A DNA stretch of 64,000 bases from CAZNSX01 sp964575845 (GTDB taxonomy: Bacteria > UBA8248 > CAZNSX01), in assembly GCA_964575845.1 (NCBI GenBank), contig CAZNSX010000008.1:137799-201798 (forward strand), in the 5' to 3' direction. Both the position numbers and the translations under genes were made by a program. The notes under the pieces were generated by a model. That model made no database searches, was not told the origin of the DNA, and saw only the letters and a list, made by a program, of their open reading frames with translations. Positions 34,774-43,590 of the stretch are shown piece after piece (position 1 is the stretch's first letter; the number at the start of each line of letters is the position of its first letter).

Positions 34774-35493
34774 ATGAAAGGTATACCGAAGGGAGCAAGA
34801 GGGATAAGGCGAGGGGTGGCCCTCTCGCTCTTTGGGGCGGCGCTATTGTTTTTCACTGCGGCGCATGGCTTTGACTTCCAGCGCGACCCCCGCTGGAACG
34901 ACGCTTACTCCAGAGGGCAGAAACTATATATTCAAAATTGCGCCGCGTGCCACGGGAGGGACGGCGAGGGAGGCCTAGGCCTTCCCCTCAACCTTCAGAG
35001 CTTCCTGGTCGTGGCGCCCGAGAATTACATCAAAAAGACCATCCTCTACGGCCGCCCCGGCCGCCTCATGCCCGCCTTCGAAACGGTGCTCAAGCCAGAG
35101 GAGGTGGAGGCCATCGTCAGCTTCGTGAGGTCGTGGCAGTTCCAAGAGGGCATTCCCGAAGAGGATGGCCCTATCAAGGGCGACCCTGAGGACGGAAGGG
35201 AGCTCTTCAGCGGGATCTGCACGGGCTGCCATGGGCTAAACGGGGAAGGCGGGCCCGAGGGCCTCGGAGGAGCTCACGTCACCTCGACCATAACAGCGGC
35301 GAGGGCCCCCGCCCTCAATAACCAGGGCTTCCTTAAGTCCGCGACCGATGGCTACATCAAGGCCACGCTCATGCATGGCCGGGTGGGGACACCCATGGGG
35401 GCCTTCCTCAAGGGGAGGCAGGGCTTCGTTGAACTCACCGAGAAGGAAATAAATGATATCGTGTCCTTCATCCGAAGCTGGGAGAAGAAGTAA
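34774..35493 (+). CDS. Diheme c-type cytochrome
   Basis: 239 residues with an N-terminal signal (about 1-31, hydrophobic core ALSLFGAALLFFTAA). Two cytochrome c domains follow: CAACH near residue 55 and CTGCH near residue 149, each with a downstream Met candidate (RLMPAF; GTPMGAF). It is exported to the periplasm. It lies 18-35 bp before the NapA-like gene and probably delivers electrons to it in place of NapB. The Shine-Dalgarno GGAGGAGG is strong. Confidence 0.88.
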   Translation: MKGIPKGARGIRRGVALSLFGAALLFFTAAHGFDFQRDPRWNDAYSRGQKLYIQNCAACHGRDGEGGLGLPLNLQSFLVVAPENYIKKTILYGRPGRLMPAFETVLKPEEVEAIVSFVRSWQFQEGIPEEDGPIKGDPEDGRELFSGICTGCHGLNGEGGPEGLGGAHVTSTITAARAPALNNQGFLKSATDGYIKATLMHGRVGTPMGAFLKGRQGFVELTEKEINDIVSFIRSWEKK

Positions 35494-35528
35494 GAATTTA
35501 TGCTTGAGCCATGAAGGGAGAGGAAGTG

Positions 35529-38177
35529 ATGAGGAGAAAGGGTGGATTCTCAAGAAGGAGTTTTATCAAAGGAGCGGCGGCGGCTGTCGCCTCGGGTACT
35601 GCCGTGGCGGGCGGGTTCTACAGGCCCGAGAAGGAGCTCTTCCGCTTCCAGCCGCTGGAAGCCGAGGCCCAGAAGCCTCTCAAGCTCGTTCCCAGCCAGT
35701 GCCCCTACTGCGGTATGGGCTGCCACACCTACTTCGTCGTGGAAAACGGCAAGATCATCTCCGCTGTGCCCGACAAGGACTCCCCCGTCAACATGGGTCT
35801 TCAGTGCATAAAGGGCCTCACCGCGGCCGAGGCCCTCTACGTGGACCGTCTGGACAAGGTCCTCGTGCGCAAGGATATCTCTAACCCCCTTACGGGGCAT
35901 GTATCAAAGACCAAGGGCCGCTTCGATGACGCTGTCTTCCGGGAGGCCACCTGGGAGGAGGCCGGCGAGCTCGTGGCCGAGATCATCACCGGAATCATCA
36001 AGAGAGACGGCGGAAACGCCATCGGCCTCTATGGCTCGGGCCAGCTCACAATGGAGGAGCAGTGGCTTGAGAATCAATTCATGAAAGGGGTCATCCAGTC
36101 GAACACCATCGAGGCGAATGCCCGCATGTGCATGACCTCGGCCGTAACGGGCTACTTCGCCACCTTCGGCTCCGACACCCCTCCCTCCTGCTATGCCGAC
36201 ATCGAGCTGGCGGACTTCATAAACCACTGGGGCCATAACGCCAGGGGTGCTCACCCAGTTCTCTTCTGGCGCGTCGCCGCCAGCAAGGAGAAGCACAACA
36301 TCCCTACGATGGTTGTCGACCCGCGCTACACGGGCACAATGGCGGGCTACGCCCAGATTAACCCGGCCAATAGCCTGAGCATCACGCTCAGGCCGAACGG
36401 CGACATCTCACTTGCGAACGCCATCGCCCACGTGCTCCTCAAGGAATACCCCAGGGCCGTGGACGACTCGTTCATCCGGCAGAACACCGAGGGCTTCGAG
36501 GATTACCGCCACGGAATAACCTCCCGCTACAGCCCCGAGCAGGTCATAGACAGGACGGGAATAGCCCCTCAGCTCGTCAAGCGGATCGCCCAGACCTGGG
36601 CCGAGGCCACGCTGCGGGGAAGGGAGAGGGGAAAGGGCGGAGTTCTCAGCTTCTGGGGCATCGGCTTCAACCAGTCCATCCACGGCCAACACCGGACCAT
36701 AAGTATCGTCAACCTTCACCTGCTCACGGGAAACGTGGGCCGGCCGGGCTGCGGGCCTTTCTCAATGACGGGCCAGCCGAACGCGATGAGCGAGCGACTG
36801 ATGGGTGGCCTCACCGGACGCCTCCCCTTCAACCAGGGGATAGAAAATGCCCCCCACCGCGACCAGATTGCCCTCGCCTGGGGGGTCCCACCCGAGCGCC
36901 TGGCAGAGACCGCGGCCCAGCCCAACAAGGGGTATGCCATAGGAATGATGGAGAGGGCCCTCAAGGGGGAGGTTCAAGCCATCTTCTTCAAGTACGCCAC
37001 TCATATAGACCTGCCCGAGGTAAAGACCCTAGTGAGGCCCGCCATCACCCGGACCTTCACCATCAGCACCGAGGCCTACCGCCACGCCCCGAACCTGCTC
37101 TATTCAGATGTCGTGTTCCCCGCGGCCACCCTCGGAGAGAAGTGGGGCGTTTACCAGAACTCCGAGCGGCGGATCTACGTCACCGACAAGGCCGTCGAAG
37201 GCCCCCCCAATACCAGGTCAGACCTCGACATAACGATCGACGAGGGAAAAAGGATGGCCGCCAAGCTCGGCCTCGACCCCGAAAAGGTTTTCCCCTACAG
37301 GAAGCGGCCCGACGGAACCTATGATGCCGAGGAGGTCTTCCGAAATATCTGCCGGGCCAGCCGGGGAAGCGACGCCGACCTGAGCGGCATCCTCGATGTG
37401 GAAGCAAGGGACAAGGTCTCCCCCTATGAGCAGATCCGGAAGCTGAAGGGCATCCAGTGGCCCGCTCCCACTTACGGCATCGCCAAGGCCGGAGGTGCGC
37501 CCCGCCGCTTCATGGACCAGGAGAAGTGGGTGGGCAAACCTTACGGGAATTTCCGCACCAAGAGCGGGCAGGCCCGTTTCAAGATCTGCGAGCAGGACTA
37601 TTCGCGGGCTCGTGAGATCCTGGCCAAGCTAGACAAGGTGGGGAAGGACCCCGGCTTCTTCGTGATCGACCACCTGGACGTCCTGGTGGAGATGCGGGAT
37701 AACGCACTCACCCCGGAGCTCCCTGATTTTGAATATCTGGGAAGGTCCATAGAAGAGTCGAAAAAAGAAGATAAATACCCCTTCTGGCTCAATCTGGGCA
37801 TAGTTTTCGAGCACTTCCACACTTCAAAGACCATCCGTTCGGCCACCACGCGAAAGCTGGTGCCCGAGCAGTATGTGGAAATGCATCCCAACGATGCCGA
37901 AAGCCTCGGGGTAAGGGATGGCGAGTGGGTGAAGGTTGTCACCCCCCGGGGGAGCTACCAGGCCCGTGTTAGCATCGGGGTCAAGAGTTCGGTCAAGCCC
38001 GCCCGCAACAAGGTCCTGCAGGGCCAGCTCTTCTCGCCCTGGAACCTCTCGGTCGCGGATAGCGCCGACCCTGAGAAGAACCGATGGCTCGTTAATGAAA
38101 CCTCGCACAGGGCCTTTGACCCGGTCTCGGGTCAGGCTGACTACAAGCACCTTAAGGCGAGAATAGAGCACATCTGA
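35529..38177 (+). CDS. NapA-like periplasmic molybdopterin oxidoreductase
   Basis: 882 residues from ATG 35529, chosen over an ATG 18 bases upstream because AGAGGAAG precedes it and the Tat signal (SRRSFIKGAAAAVASG) then sits at the very N-terminus. A [4Fe-4S] cluster motif CPYCGMGC...C follows at about 58-95. The molybdenum ligand is probably the Cys in NARMCMTSAV, as in NapA (NARHCM). The dinucleotide-binding C-terminal domain is present (from about 760). It reduces an oxyanion in the periplasm: nitrate by best analogy, but arsenate- or selenate-type substrates are possible. Longer than usual NapA (about 830). Confidence 0.85.
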   Translation: MRRKGGFSRRSFIKGAAAAVASGTAVAGGFYRPEKELFRFQPLEAEAQKPLKLVPSQCPYCGMGCHTYFVVENGKIISAVPDKDSPVNMGLQCIKGLTAAEALYVDRLDKVLVRKDISNPLTGHVSKTKGRFDDAVFREATWEEAGELVAEIITGIIKRDGGNAIGLYGSGQLTMEEQWLENQFMKGVIQSNTIEANARMCMTSAVTGYFATFGSDTPPSCYADIELADFINHWGHNARGAHPVLFWRVAASKEKHNIPTMVVDPRYTGTMAGYAQINPANSLSITLRPNGDISLANAIAHVLLKEYPRAVDDSFIRQNTEGFEDYRHGITSRYSPEQVIDRTGIAPQLVKRIAQTWAEATLRGRERGKGGVLSFWGIGFNQSIHGQHRTISIVNLHLLTGNVGRPGCGPFSMTGQPNAMSERLMGGLTGRLPFNQGIENAPHRDQIALAWGVPPERLAETAAQPNKGYAIGMMERALKGEVQAIFFKYATHIDLPEVKTLVRPAITRTFTISTEAYRHAPNLLYSDVVFPAATLGEKWGVYQNSERRIYVTDKAVEGPPNTRSDLDITIDEGKRMAAKLGLDPEKVFPYRKRPDGTYDAEEVFRNICRASRGSDADLSGILDVEARDKVSPYEQIRKLKGIQWPAPTYGIAKAGGAPRRFMDQEKWVGKPYGNFRTKSGQARFKICEQDYSRAREILAKLDKVGKDPGFFVIDHLDVLVEMRDNALTPELPDFEYLGRSIEESKKEDKYPFWLNLGIVFEHFHTSKTIRSATTRKLVPEQYVEMHPNDAESLGVRDGEWVKVVTPRGSYQARVSIGVKSSVKPARNKVLQGQLFSPWNLSVADSADPEKNRWLVNETSHRAFDPVSGQADYKHLKARIEHI

Positions 38178-38210
38178 CTTGCAGGAGGGTCCCTTTCGGG
38201 GGCCCTCCCA

Positions 38211-38819
38211 GTGGAGAAGCCGGAGGTGAGGGAGGGAAATCGCCTCAGCCGGAGAAGGTTCCTCGGCCTGGGCCTCTTTGCATTCTCTTCCGCCGCCCTC
38301 CCGCTTGGGCTCAAGCTCGGGGACCGCCCCCTGCGGGCTCCCACCTTGAGGCCGCCGGGCGCGCTTGCGGAGGAAGAGTTCCTGAGGCGCTGCATTCGAT
38401 GCTTCAGGTGCGGGGAAGTCTGCCCGAATGCCGCCATTCGATTCATGGGCCTTGAGGAGGGGCTCAAGCTCTACCAGACGCCCTACATAAGGCCAAGGGA
38501 GCAGGGCTGTATGCTCTGCATGAAATGCACCGCGGTCTGCCCCACAGGAGCTCTTGAGAGGATAGAGAAGAGCGAGGAGGAGATTCTCTCCAGAGTGCGG
38601 ATGGGAAAGGCTCGGCTCTATAAAGGCATGTGTTTCTCCTATAACGGGAGGACCTGCGGCGTGTGCTACAGGGCGTGTCCCTTTCCGGGAGTTGCGATGA
38701 AGATAAAGACCTTCGAAAGGCCCGAGGTGCTGGAGAAGTGCGTCGGCTGCGGCCTCTGCGAGAGGGCCTGCATCCACATCCCCCAGGCTATAAGGATAGA
38801 GCCCAGAGGCAAGAGCTGA
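38211..38819 (+). CDS. NapG-like ferredoxin, Tat-exported
   Basis: 202 residues, GTG start. A twin-arginine signal (LSRRRFLGLGLFAFSS) is followed by four Cys-rich [4Fe-4S] motifs: CIRCFRCGEVCP, CMLCMKCTAVCP, a CGVCYRACP variant and CVGCGLCERAC. This matches NapG, which with NapH moves electrons from quinol to the reductase. It lies 33 bp after the NapA-like gene and one base before napH. Confidence 0.87.
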   Translation: MEKPEVREGNRLSRRRFLGLGLFAFSSAALPLGLKLGDRPLRAPTLRPPGALAEEEFLRRCIRCFRCGEVCPNAAIRFMGLEEGLKLYQTPYIRPREQGCMLCMKCTAVCPTGALERIEKSEEEILSRVRMGKARLYKGMCFSYNGRTCGVCYRACPFPGVAMKIKTFERPEVLEKCVGCGLCERACIHIPQAIRIEPRGKS

Positions 38820-38820
38820 G

Positions 38821-40305
38821 ATGACACAGGCCCTCAGAAGAATCATTCAGGCCTTCTTCTTGCTCCTCATCCTGATTCTCCCCCTGCTGGGTCTCGCAGC
38901 CGCGCTCTACCAGGCCTATGGGCCACACGGGGGGCACTTGGCCTGGGTTGCGGGAGGAAGGGGCCACTGGCTTCTGCACGGGGCTCTTGAGAAGCTCTCA
39001 GAGCTTGGGTTTGAACCTTCGGCCCTGGCCGAGAGCTTTACCGGTACCCTCTGGTCTCTCAGGCTCTTTGGCCTTGAGATCGCAGACCCACTGGCAGCCC
39101 TTTCCTTCGTGCTCTCGGCTAGGGACATATATGCGCCCCTCCTGGCCGCCGTGGTCATTCCCCTGGGCCTGGCCTTCCTCATGGGGAGGGCCTTCTGCGG
39201 CTGGGCCTGTCCGGTGAATACCCTGGGGGAGGTTGCCCATGGGCTGAGAGCGCGGCTCGAAGAGAAGGGGCTTCTGAGCCCTTATGACTTCAGCTTCAGC
39301 CGGAGCAATAAGTACTACCTCCTCCTGGCGGGGCTCGCTGCGACATTCCTTTCGGGCTATTCGCTAATTCATCTCCTCTTGCCCTATCTGGCCCTGGGCC
39401 GCGGGGTTTTCCTCTACGTATTCTTCGGTAGCCTTTCCTTTGCTCTGGCTCTTCCCCTGGGCATTCTGCTCTTCGAGTTCTTCATATCCAGGAGAGCCTG
39501 GTGCCGGTACTTTTGCCCTGCGGGCGGGCTCTTGGCCCTCATCGGGCGGGTGAGCCTCCTCAGGGTCGAAGGAAAGGAAAATATGAGGTGTCCCCCTTCG
39601 TGTGTGAGCTGCCTCGAGAGTTGCGGAATGGGCCTCAACCCCCGAGCGGAGCGCCTCTGGCCGGAGTGCCACTTCTGCCTCCGCTGCATCTCCCGCTGCC
39701 CGAAATCTTTCATAGGGGTGCGCGTGGCCCCCATAAGCCGCGTGGCCCTGGCTGCTCTGGCCCTCTTATCGGTGATCTTCCTCAGCTTCTCACTGGCACG
39801 GGCCCATCACATCATGGGTCTCCCCCACTACGGCTATGCCGATAACTACCCACAGGTTCCCTCGAAGGAATATGTGCTGCGCGAGGGCCCCTACAGCGTC
39901 TATGCTGTGAGCTTTTTCTTCGAGGGGCTCCACCGGGAAAAGTCTACCTCCCCCGATGACGTGCAGCTCTACGTGGCCATCCATGATGAGCGGCAAGAGA
40001 AGCCTTACAAGGGTCCCCTCACAATAGAGCTTAGGGATGGTGCCTCACTGCTTGCCGCCTACAGGCGGGAAAAGCCCGATGAGGAGAGCACCTACCGGGC
40101 CAGGTACGCTCTGCCTCCTGGCCTGCGGGAGCTCGGACTAAGGGTCCTTTGGAGTGAGGGGGAGGGGAGGAGGAGCGTGAGCTTCCACATTGAGCTAGAG
40201 CGCGGGGGCTTTCCCTGGCGCGCGGTCCTGGTTGTGGGATTGATCGTCGCTGGGGCCCTTGCTCTCCTTCTCTTCTGGAGGAGGGCGCTCGTACGTGCGG
40301 CTTAG
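38821..40305 (+). CDS. NapH-like quinol oxidase with extra C-terminal domain
   Basis: 494 residues. The N-terminal 300 residues are NapH: several membrane helices, GRAFCGWACPVN and RYFCPAGG (the CxxxCP motifs), then two 4Fe-4S sets (CPPSCVSCLESC and CHFCLRCISRCP). Beyond about residue 325 comes a region not found in standard NapH (about 290 residues): ARAHHIMGLPHYGYADNYPQ, a beta-rich periplasmic domain of about 120 residues, and a final helix (about 465-487). The extra domain has a His pair at its start, perhaps a metal or cytochrome contact. Core family confident; the tail's role is unknown. Confidence 0.82.
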   Translation: MTQALRRIIQAFFLLLILILPLLGLAAALYQAYGPHGGHLAWVAGGRGHWLLHGALEKLSELGFEPSALAESFTGTLWSLRLFGLEIADPLAALSFVLSARDIYAPLLAAVVIPLGLAFLMGRAFCGWACPVNTLGEVAHGLRARLEEKGLLSPYDFSFSRSNKYYLLLAGLAATFLSGYSLIHLLLPYLALGRGVFLYVFFGSLSFALALPLGILLFEFFISRRAWCRYFCPAGGLLALIGRVSLLRVEGKENMRCPPSCVSCLESCGMGLNPRAERLWPECHFCLRCISRCPKSFIGVRVAPISRVALAALALLSVIFLSFSLARAHHIMGLPHYGYADNYPQVPSKEYVLREGPYSVYAVSFFFEGLHREKSTSPDDVQLYVAIHDERQEKPYKGPLTIELRDGASLLAAYRREKPDEESTYRARYALPPGLRELGLRVLWSEGEGRRSVSFHIELERGGFPWRAVLVVGLIVAGALALLLFWRRALVRAA

Positions 40306-40332
40306 TCCTCCTCCAGACGAAGGGAACCTGAG

Positions 40333-40905
40333 GTGAAGAGAAGGGAGTTTCTCCAGGGGGGCTTTCTTAAACTTGCCCGCTCTTTTAGGGAGGGCGCAGA
40401 GGGGAAGCTGCGAGACCGCTTCCGCTTCCCCTGCCTCAGGCCGCCTGGGGCCATCGAGGAGGGGGAATTTCTTGAGCGGTGCCTCCCCTCCTGCGACCTC
40501 TGCGCTGAGGCATGCCCGCATGGGGCCATAAAGCCGGCGCCGGATGGGTTCGGCCTCCGGGCGGGCACCCCTTTCATTGAGCCCGGCGAGGCCCCCTGCT
40601 ACCTCTGCCCTGAGCTTCCCTGCATAAAGGCCTGCCCCACAGGAGCCCTCGTTCCTCAGGAGAGGGAAAAGGTGCGCCTGGGAAGGGCCAGGGTCTTCCG
40701 GGAGAGCTGCCTGAGCTGGCGGAGGCATGACTTCGACTGCAGCTATTGCTATGAGCACTGCCCGCTGAAGGGGCGGGCCATTCGGATGACCTCAAGAGCT
40801 GGCCCGATAGTGGATGGCGATAGGTGCGCGGGCTGCGGAGTCTGTCAATACATCTGCGTAACAAACCCCCCTTCCATAATGGTCGAGCCCCGACGGGGCA
40901 GCTGA
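40333..40905 (+). CDS. NapF/NapG-like four-cluster ferredoxin
   Basis: 190 residues, GTG start. A short RRxF-type leader (KRREFLQGGFLKLA) precedes four cysteine sets: CDLCAEACP, CYLCPELPCIKACP, CSYCYEHCP and CAGCGVCQYIC. It resembles NapG more than NapF in length. It closes the diheme cytochrome-NapA-NapG-NapH-like operon and probably is a second electron carrier or maturation factor for the molybdoenzyme. The leader lacks a strong hydrophobic core, so it may be cytoplasmic. Confidence 0.78.
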   Translation: MKRREFLQGGFLKLARSFREGAEGKLRDRFRFPCLRPPGAIEEGEFLERCLPSCDLCAEACPHGAIKPAPDGFGLRAGTPFIEPGEAPCYLCPELPCIKACPTGALVPQEREKVRLGRARVFRESCLSWRRHDFDCSYCYEHCPLKGRAIRMTSRAGPIVDGDRCAGCGVCQYICVTNPPSIMVEPRRGS

Positions 40906-40988
40906 CGCTTATTCCACCCTGAAGCTTTCTAAGGAATAGATCTTTTTCGAGCAGGTTTTCTTGAGGGAACGGAAGGACGTCTAATTAC

Positions 40989-41017
40989 TTGAAGAAAAAA
41001 GAATAAATTTATATTAT
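40989..41017 (+). promoter_or_regulatory. Candidate promoter of the adenylate cyclase gene
   Basis: TTGAAG (40989-40994), 17 bp, TATTAT (41012-41017) within an AT-rich patch just before a 455-codon gene. Spacing is right but the -35 is two bases off consensus. Confidence 0.4.
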
Positions 41018-41052
41018 TTTATGAGGGTCAAGCATTAATTAAGGGGAAGGAT

Positions 41053-42420
41053 ATGTCCAAAATCTTCGCGAAGCTTAGGGGCCACGCCACTAACCTCATA
41101 GGTGGGCTCGGCTCCCACGGGGGCTTGATCCTCATCTCCATCGTCGTCCTCGGGGCGGTTCTCGCCGTGAACACCTACACCGCCATCCAGCGGCAGAGGG
41201 AGTTCATGCGAACCCGTCTCCTGCAGAAGGGCATAAGTATTGCCCAATCGCTTGAGGCCGGAACGCGCATGGGGCGCAGGATGAGCTCGGCGGAGGATAT
41301 ATTCAAGAGCCTGCTTGAAGAGCTGGCGAAGGCTGAAGGGGTAGCATTTATCGCGCTGGTAAGCAAGGAAGGGAAGTTCGTGGCTCACAGCCGCCCGGAG
41401 CTCGTGGGAAGCCCTCTCTCTTTGGCTGGGTACGAGGAGCGCCTGCGGATGGGCGAGGCCAAGCTGCTCGGCCCCGGAAACAGGGCGGAGCTTTTCATGG
41501 CAATGGTACCCTTCAACCACTTCCGTTTCGAGCCCCCGCCAGGGATGGAAGCAAGGGGCATGATGCCCATGAGGGCTTCCGCATTTCCTCTGGAAGAGGG
41601 GTTGAGGGTAGCGGTCGGGCTTGAGGGGAAGCTTTTGGAGAAGGACCGGGCCAGCATCCATCGCGAGATTTACCTCACCGCCGCTTTACTTCTGCTCCTG
41701 GGTTCCGCGGCCATCTACTTCTCCTTCCTGGCCCGGCGGTATGCCGCCGCCCGCCTGAGCGTGGGAAGGCTCGAGAGGGTGAAGGCCGAGATGGGCAAGT
41801 TCCTTCCCAGGGCCGTGAGCGGCCTGATCGAGAAGGACCCCGAGGGAGCCTCACTTGAAAAACGCGAGGCCGACCTCTCGGTAATGTTCCTGGACTTGGC
41901 CGGTTACTCCAGGCTCAGCGAGAAGCTCGAGCAGGGGGCCGTGAATGAGCTGGTTGAGCGCTATTTCTCAAGCTTTCTTGATTCCATCTATAGCCACGGC
42001 GGCGACATAAACGAGACCGCGGGCGACGGCCTCATGGCTCTTTTCCTCGCCGAGGATGAGAAAGAGCATGCGCTCTCGGCCGTGAGGGCGGCCCTGGCTG
42101 TTCGGGAGAGGCTCTCCAGGCTGAACCAAGAACTTCAGGGGGAGCTCTCGCCACTTGAGGTCAAGATAGGTATAAACTCGGGCCGGACCTTCCTGGGGTC
42201 GACCCACTTCCGGGGGACGACGGGCGACCGCTTCACCTATACCGCCTCGGGGCCCGTGACGAACCTGGCCGCGAGGCTTGCGGACCTGGGCCAGACGGAT
42301 GCCATCCTCCTCGGGCCCGAGACCGCGAGGCGGGTGAGAGGGGCCTTTCCCCTTGCAGGGCTCGGCGAGGTCTGCTTCAAGAATATAGCCGAGCCCGTCT
42401 CCGTCTTCAGGGTGGAATAA
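41053..42420 (+). CDS. Membrane class III adenylate/guanylate cyclase
   Basis: 455 residues: helix at about 24-45, a periplasmic sensor region (about 46-205, with repeated Met-rich GMEARGMMPMRA), a second helix (210-232), a short linker and a CHD-type cyclase domain (about 270-455). Catalytic aspartates are seen in VMFLDLAGYSRLSE and NETAGDGLMALF, and the Asn/Arg pair in SGPVTNLAARL. It should make cAMP (or cGMP) in response to an extracytoplasmic signal. The ligand is unknown. It is a single gene with its own upstream AT-rich region. Confidence 0.87.
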   Translation: MSKIFAKLRGHATNLIGGLGSHGGLILISIVVLGAVLAVNTYTAIQRQREFMRTRLLQKGISIAQSLEAGTRMGRRMSSAEDIFKSLLEELAKAEGVAFIALVSKEGKFVAHSRPELVGSPLSLAGYEERLRMGEAKLLGPGNRAELFMAMVPFNHFRFEPPPGMEARGMMPMRASAFPLEEGLRVAVGLEGKLLEKDRASIHREIYLTAALLLLLGSAAIYFSFLARRYAAARLSVGRLERVKAEMGKFLPRAVSGLIEKDPEGASLEKREADLSVMFLDLAGYSRLSEKLEQGAVNELVERYFSSFLDSIYSHGGDINETAGDGLMALFLAEDEKEHALSAVRAALAVRERLSRLNQELQGELSPLEVKIGINSGRTFLGSTHFRGTTGDRFTYTASGPVTNLAARLADLGQTDAILLGPETARRVRGAFPLAGLGEVCFKNIAEPVSVFRVE

Positions 42421-42446
42421 AAGGAAGAAGCTCCCCCGCACCCCTC

Positions 42447-43523
42447 TTAAGCCCGGCCGGGCTTATTCTCCCATAGGGGGCAGGTGACAGGCTTCTCCTC
42501 AAAGTAGAGCCTGTGGCAGATGTTGCACCAAGTGCAGTATATGATATCCTCCCGCCTTCCCTCCCGGACCTTCAGGGGGAACTCTGGGTCGGCGAAAATA
42601 ACTCTTCCCAGGCCAACCAAGTCTGCCTTTCCCCCGGAGAGCACCCGCTCCGCCAGCTCAGGCGTTCCGAGCTTTCCCGCGGTTATCACGGGTACCTTCA
42701 CCTCTTCCTTGATAGCCGCAGCCAGCTCCACGTTTGTGGCATCTGGGTACTGGGCGGGGGGCACACAGCGCTCGGCGCTGTAGGAGTTCCACGCGCCCGC
42801 AGGAGCGTCATCCACCCGGCCCCCGACCGATATGTCAAGGATGTCCACCCCAGCGGCCTCAAAGCGCCTGGCGATCTCCCGGCTCTGCTTAAGTGTGTTA
42901 CCGCCCGTGACGAAATCGTCCCCGTTGAAGCGGCAGGCAATGAGGAAATCATCCCCGGTCTCTTTCCTCGCGCCCTCCACGACCTCAAGGGCGATCCGCA
43001 TCCTCCTCTCCACTGAGCCGCCGTACTCGTCCCTTCTCCTGTTAGCCCGGCGGGAGAGAAAATCAGCAAGCGTGTAGAGATGGCACATGTGGTACTCCAC
43101 CCCGTCGAATCCCGCCCGCCGGGTTCTCCGTGAGGCGGCGACGAAGTATCCCACTATCTCCTTTATCTCCCCGCGGGTGAAATCTGCGGGCTTCCGCCGG
43201 TCCTGAAGGTTCTCCTTATCCGCCACCTGAAAGATGGAGGCCACCCCCTCCCCCCTTATCCCGTCCGTGAGCTCCCTCAGGGTGGGGATGAATGAGTCGT
43301 CATAGATGCCGAGGCCATAGGGGGTATATTTGGTCCTGGGGTTTACGCTCGCGGCCTCAAGTATGATGAGGCCAACGCCCCCTCTCGCCACCCTCAGGTA
43401 AAAATCCCGCTGACGCGGGGTCAGGTACCCCTCCCGCGTCGCCCAGTTAGTCTCGAAGGGCGCCATGACGAGCCGGTTCCTGAGCCTGACCCCCTTTATC
43501 TTAAGGGGCTCGAAGATGCGCAA
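42447..43523 (-). CDS. Old yellow enzyme family NADH:flavin oxidoreductase
   Basis: 358 residues, an FMN TIM barrel. Seen: LKIKGVRLRNRLVMAPFETN at the N-terminus, the substrate-binding His pair region EYHMCHLYTLADFLS, RRANRRRDEYGGSVERRMR, VDILDISVGG and the phosphate-loop GLGRVIFADPEF. The C-terminus has a Cys cluster (CTWCNICHR...C) that in 2,4-dienoyl-CoA reductases holds a [4Fe-4S], but the FAD/NADH domain that normally follows is absent. It acts on an activated C=C bond; the substrate is unknown. Probably co-transcribed with the M24 peptidase upstream (67-bp gap). Confidence 0.83.
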   Translation of the reverse strand: MRIFEPLKIKGVRLRNRLVMAPFETNWATREGYLTPRQRDFYLRVARGGVGLIILEAASVNPRTKYTPYGLGIYDDSFIPTLRELTDGIRGEGVASIFQVADKENLQDRRKPADFTRGEIKEIVGYFVAASRRTRRAGFDGVEYHMCHLYTLADFLSRRANRRRDEYGGSVERRMRIALEVVEGARKETGDDFLIACRFNGDDFVTGGNTLKQSREIARRFEAAGVDILDISVGGRVDDAPAGAWNSYSAERCVPPAQYPDATNVELAAAIKEEVKVPVITAGKLGTPELAERVLSGGKADLVGLGRVIFADPEFPLKVREGRREDIIYCTWCNICHRLYFEEKPVTCPLWENKPGRA

Positions 43524-43590
43524 GGCTTCTCCCTCCTCAGCCAGAAAATGGGGAGGGGAAACTCAGGCACCCCCTCCCCCTCGGGTCCTC

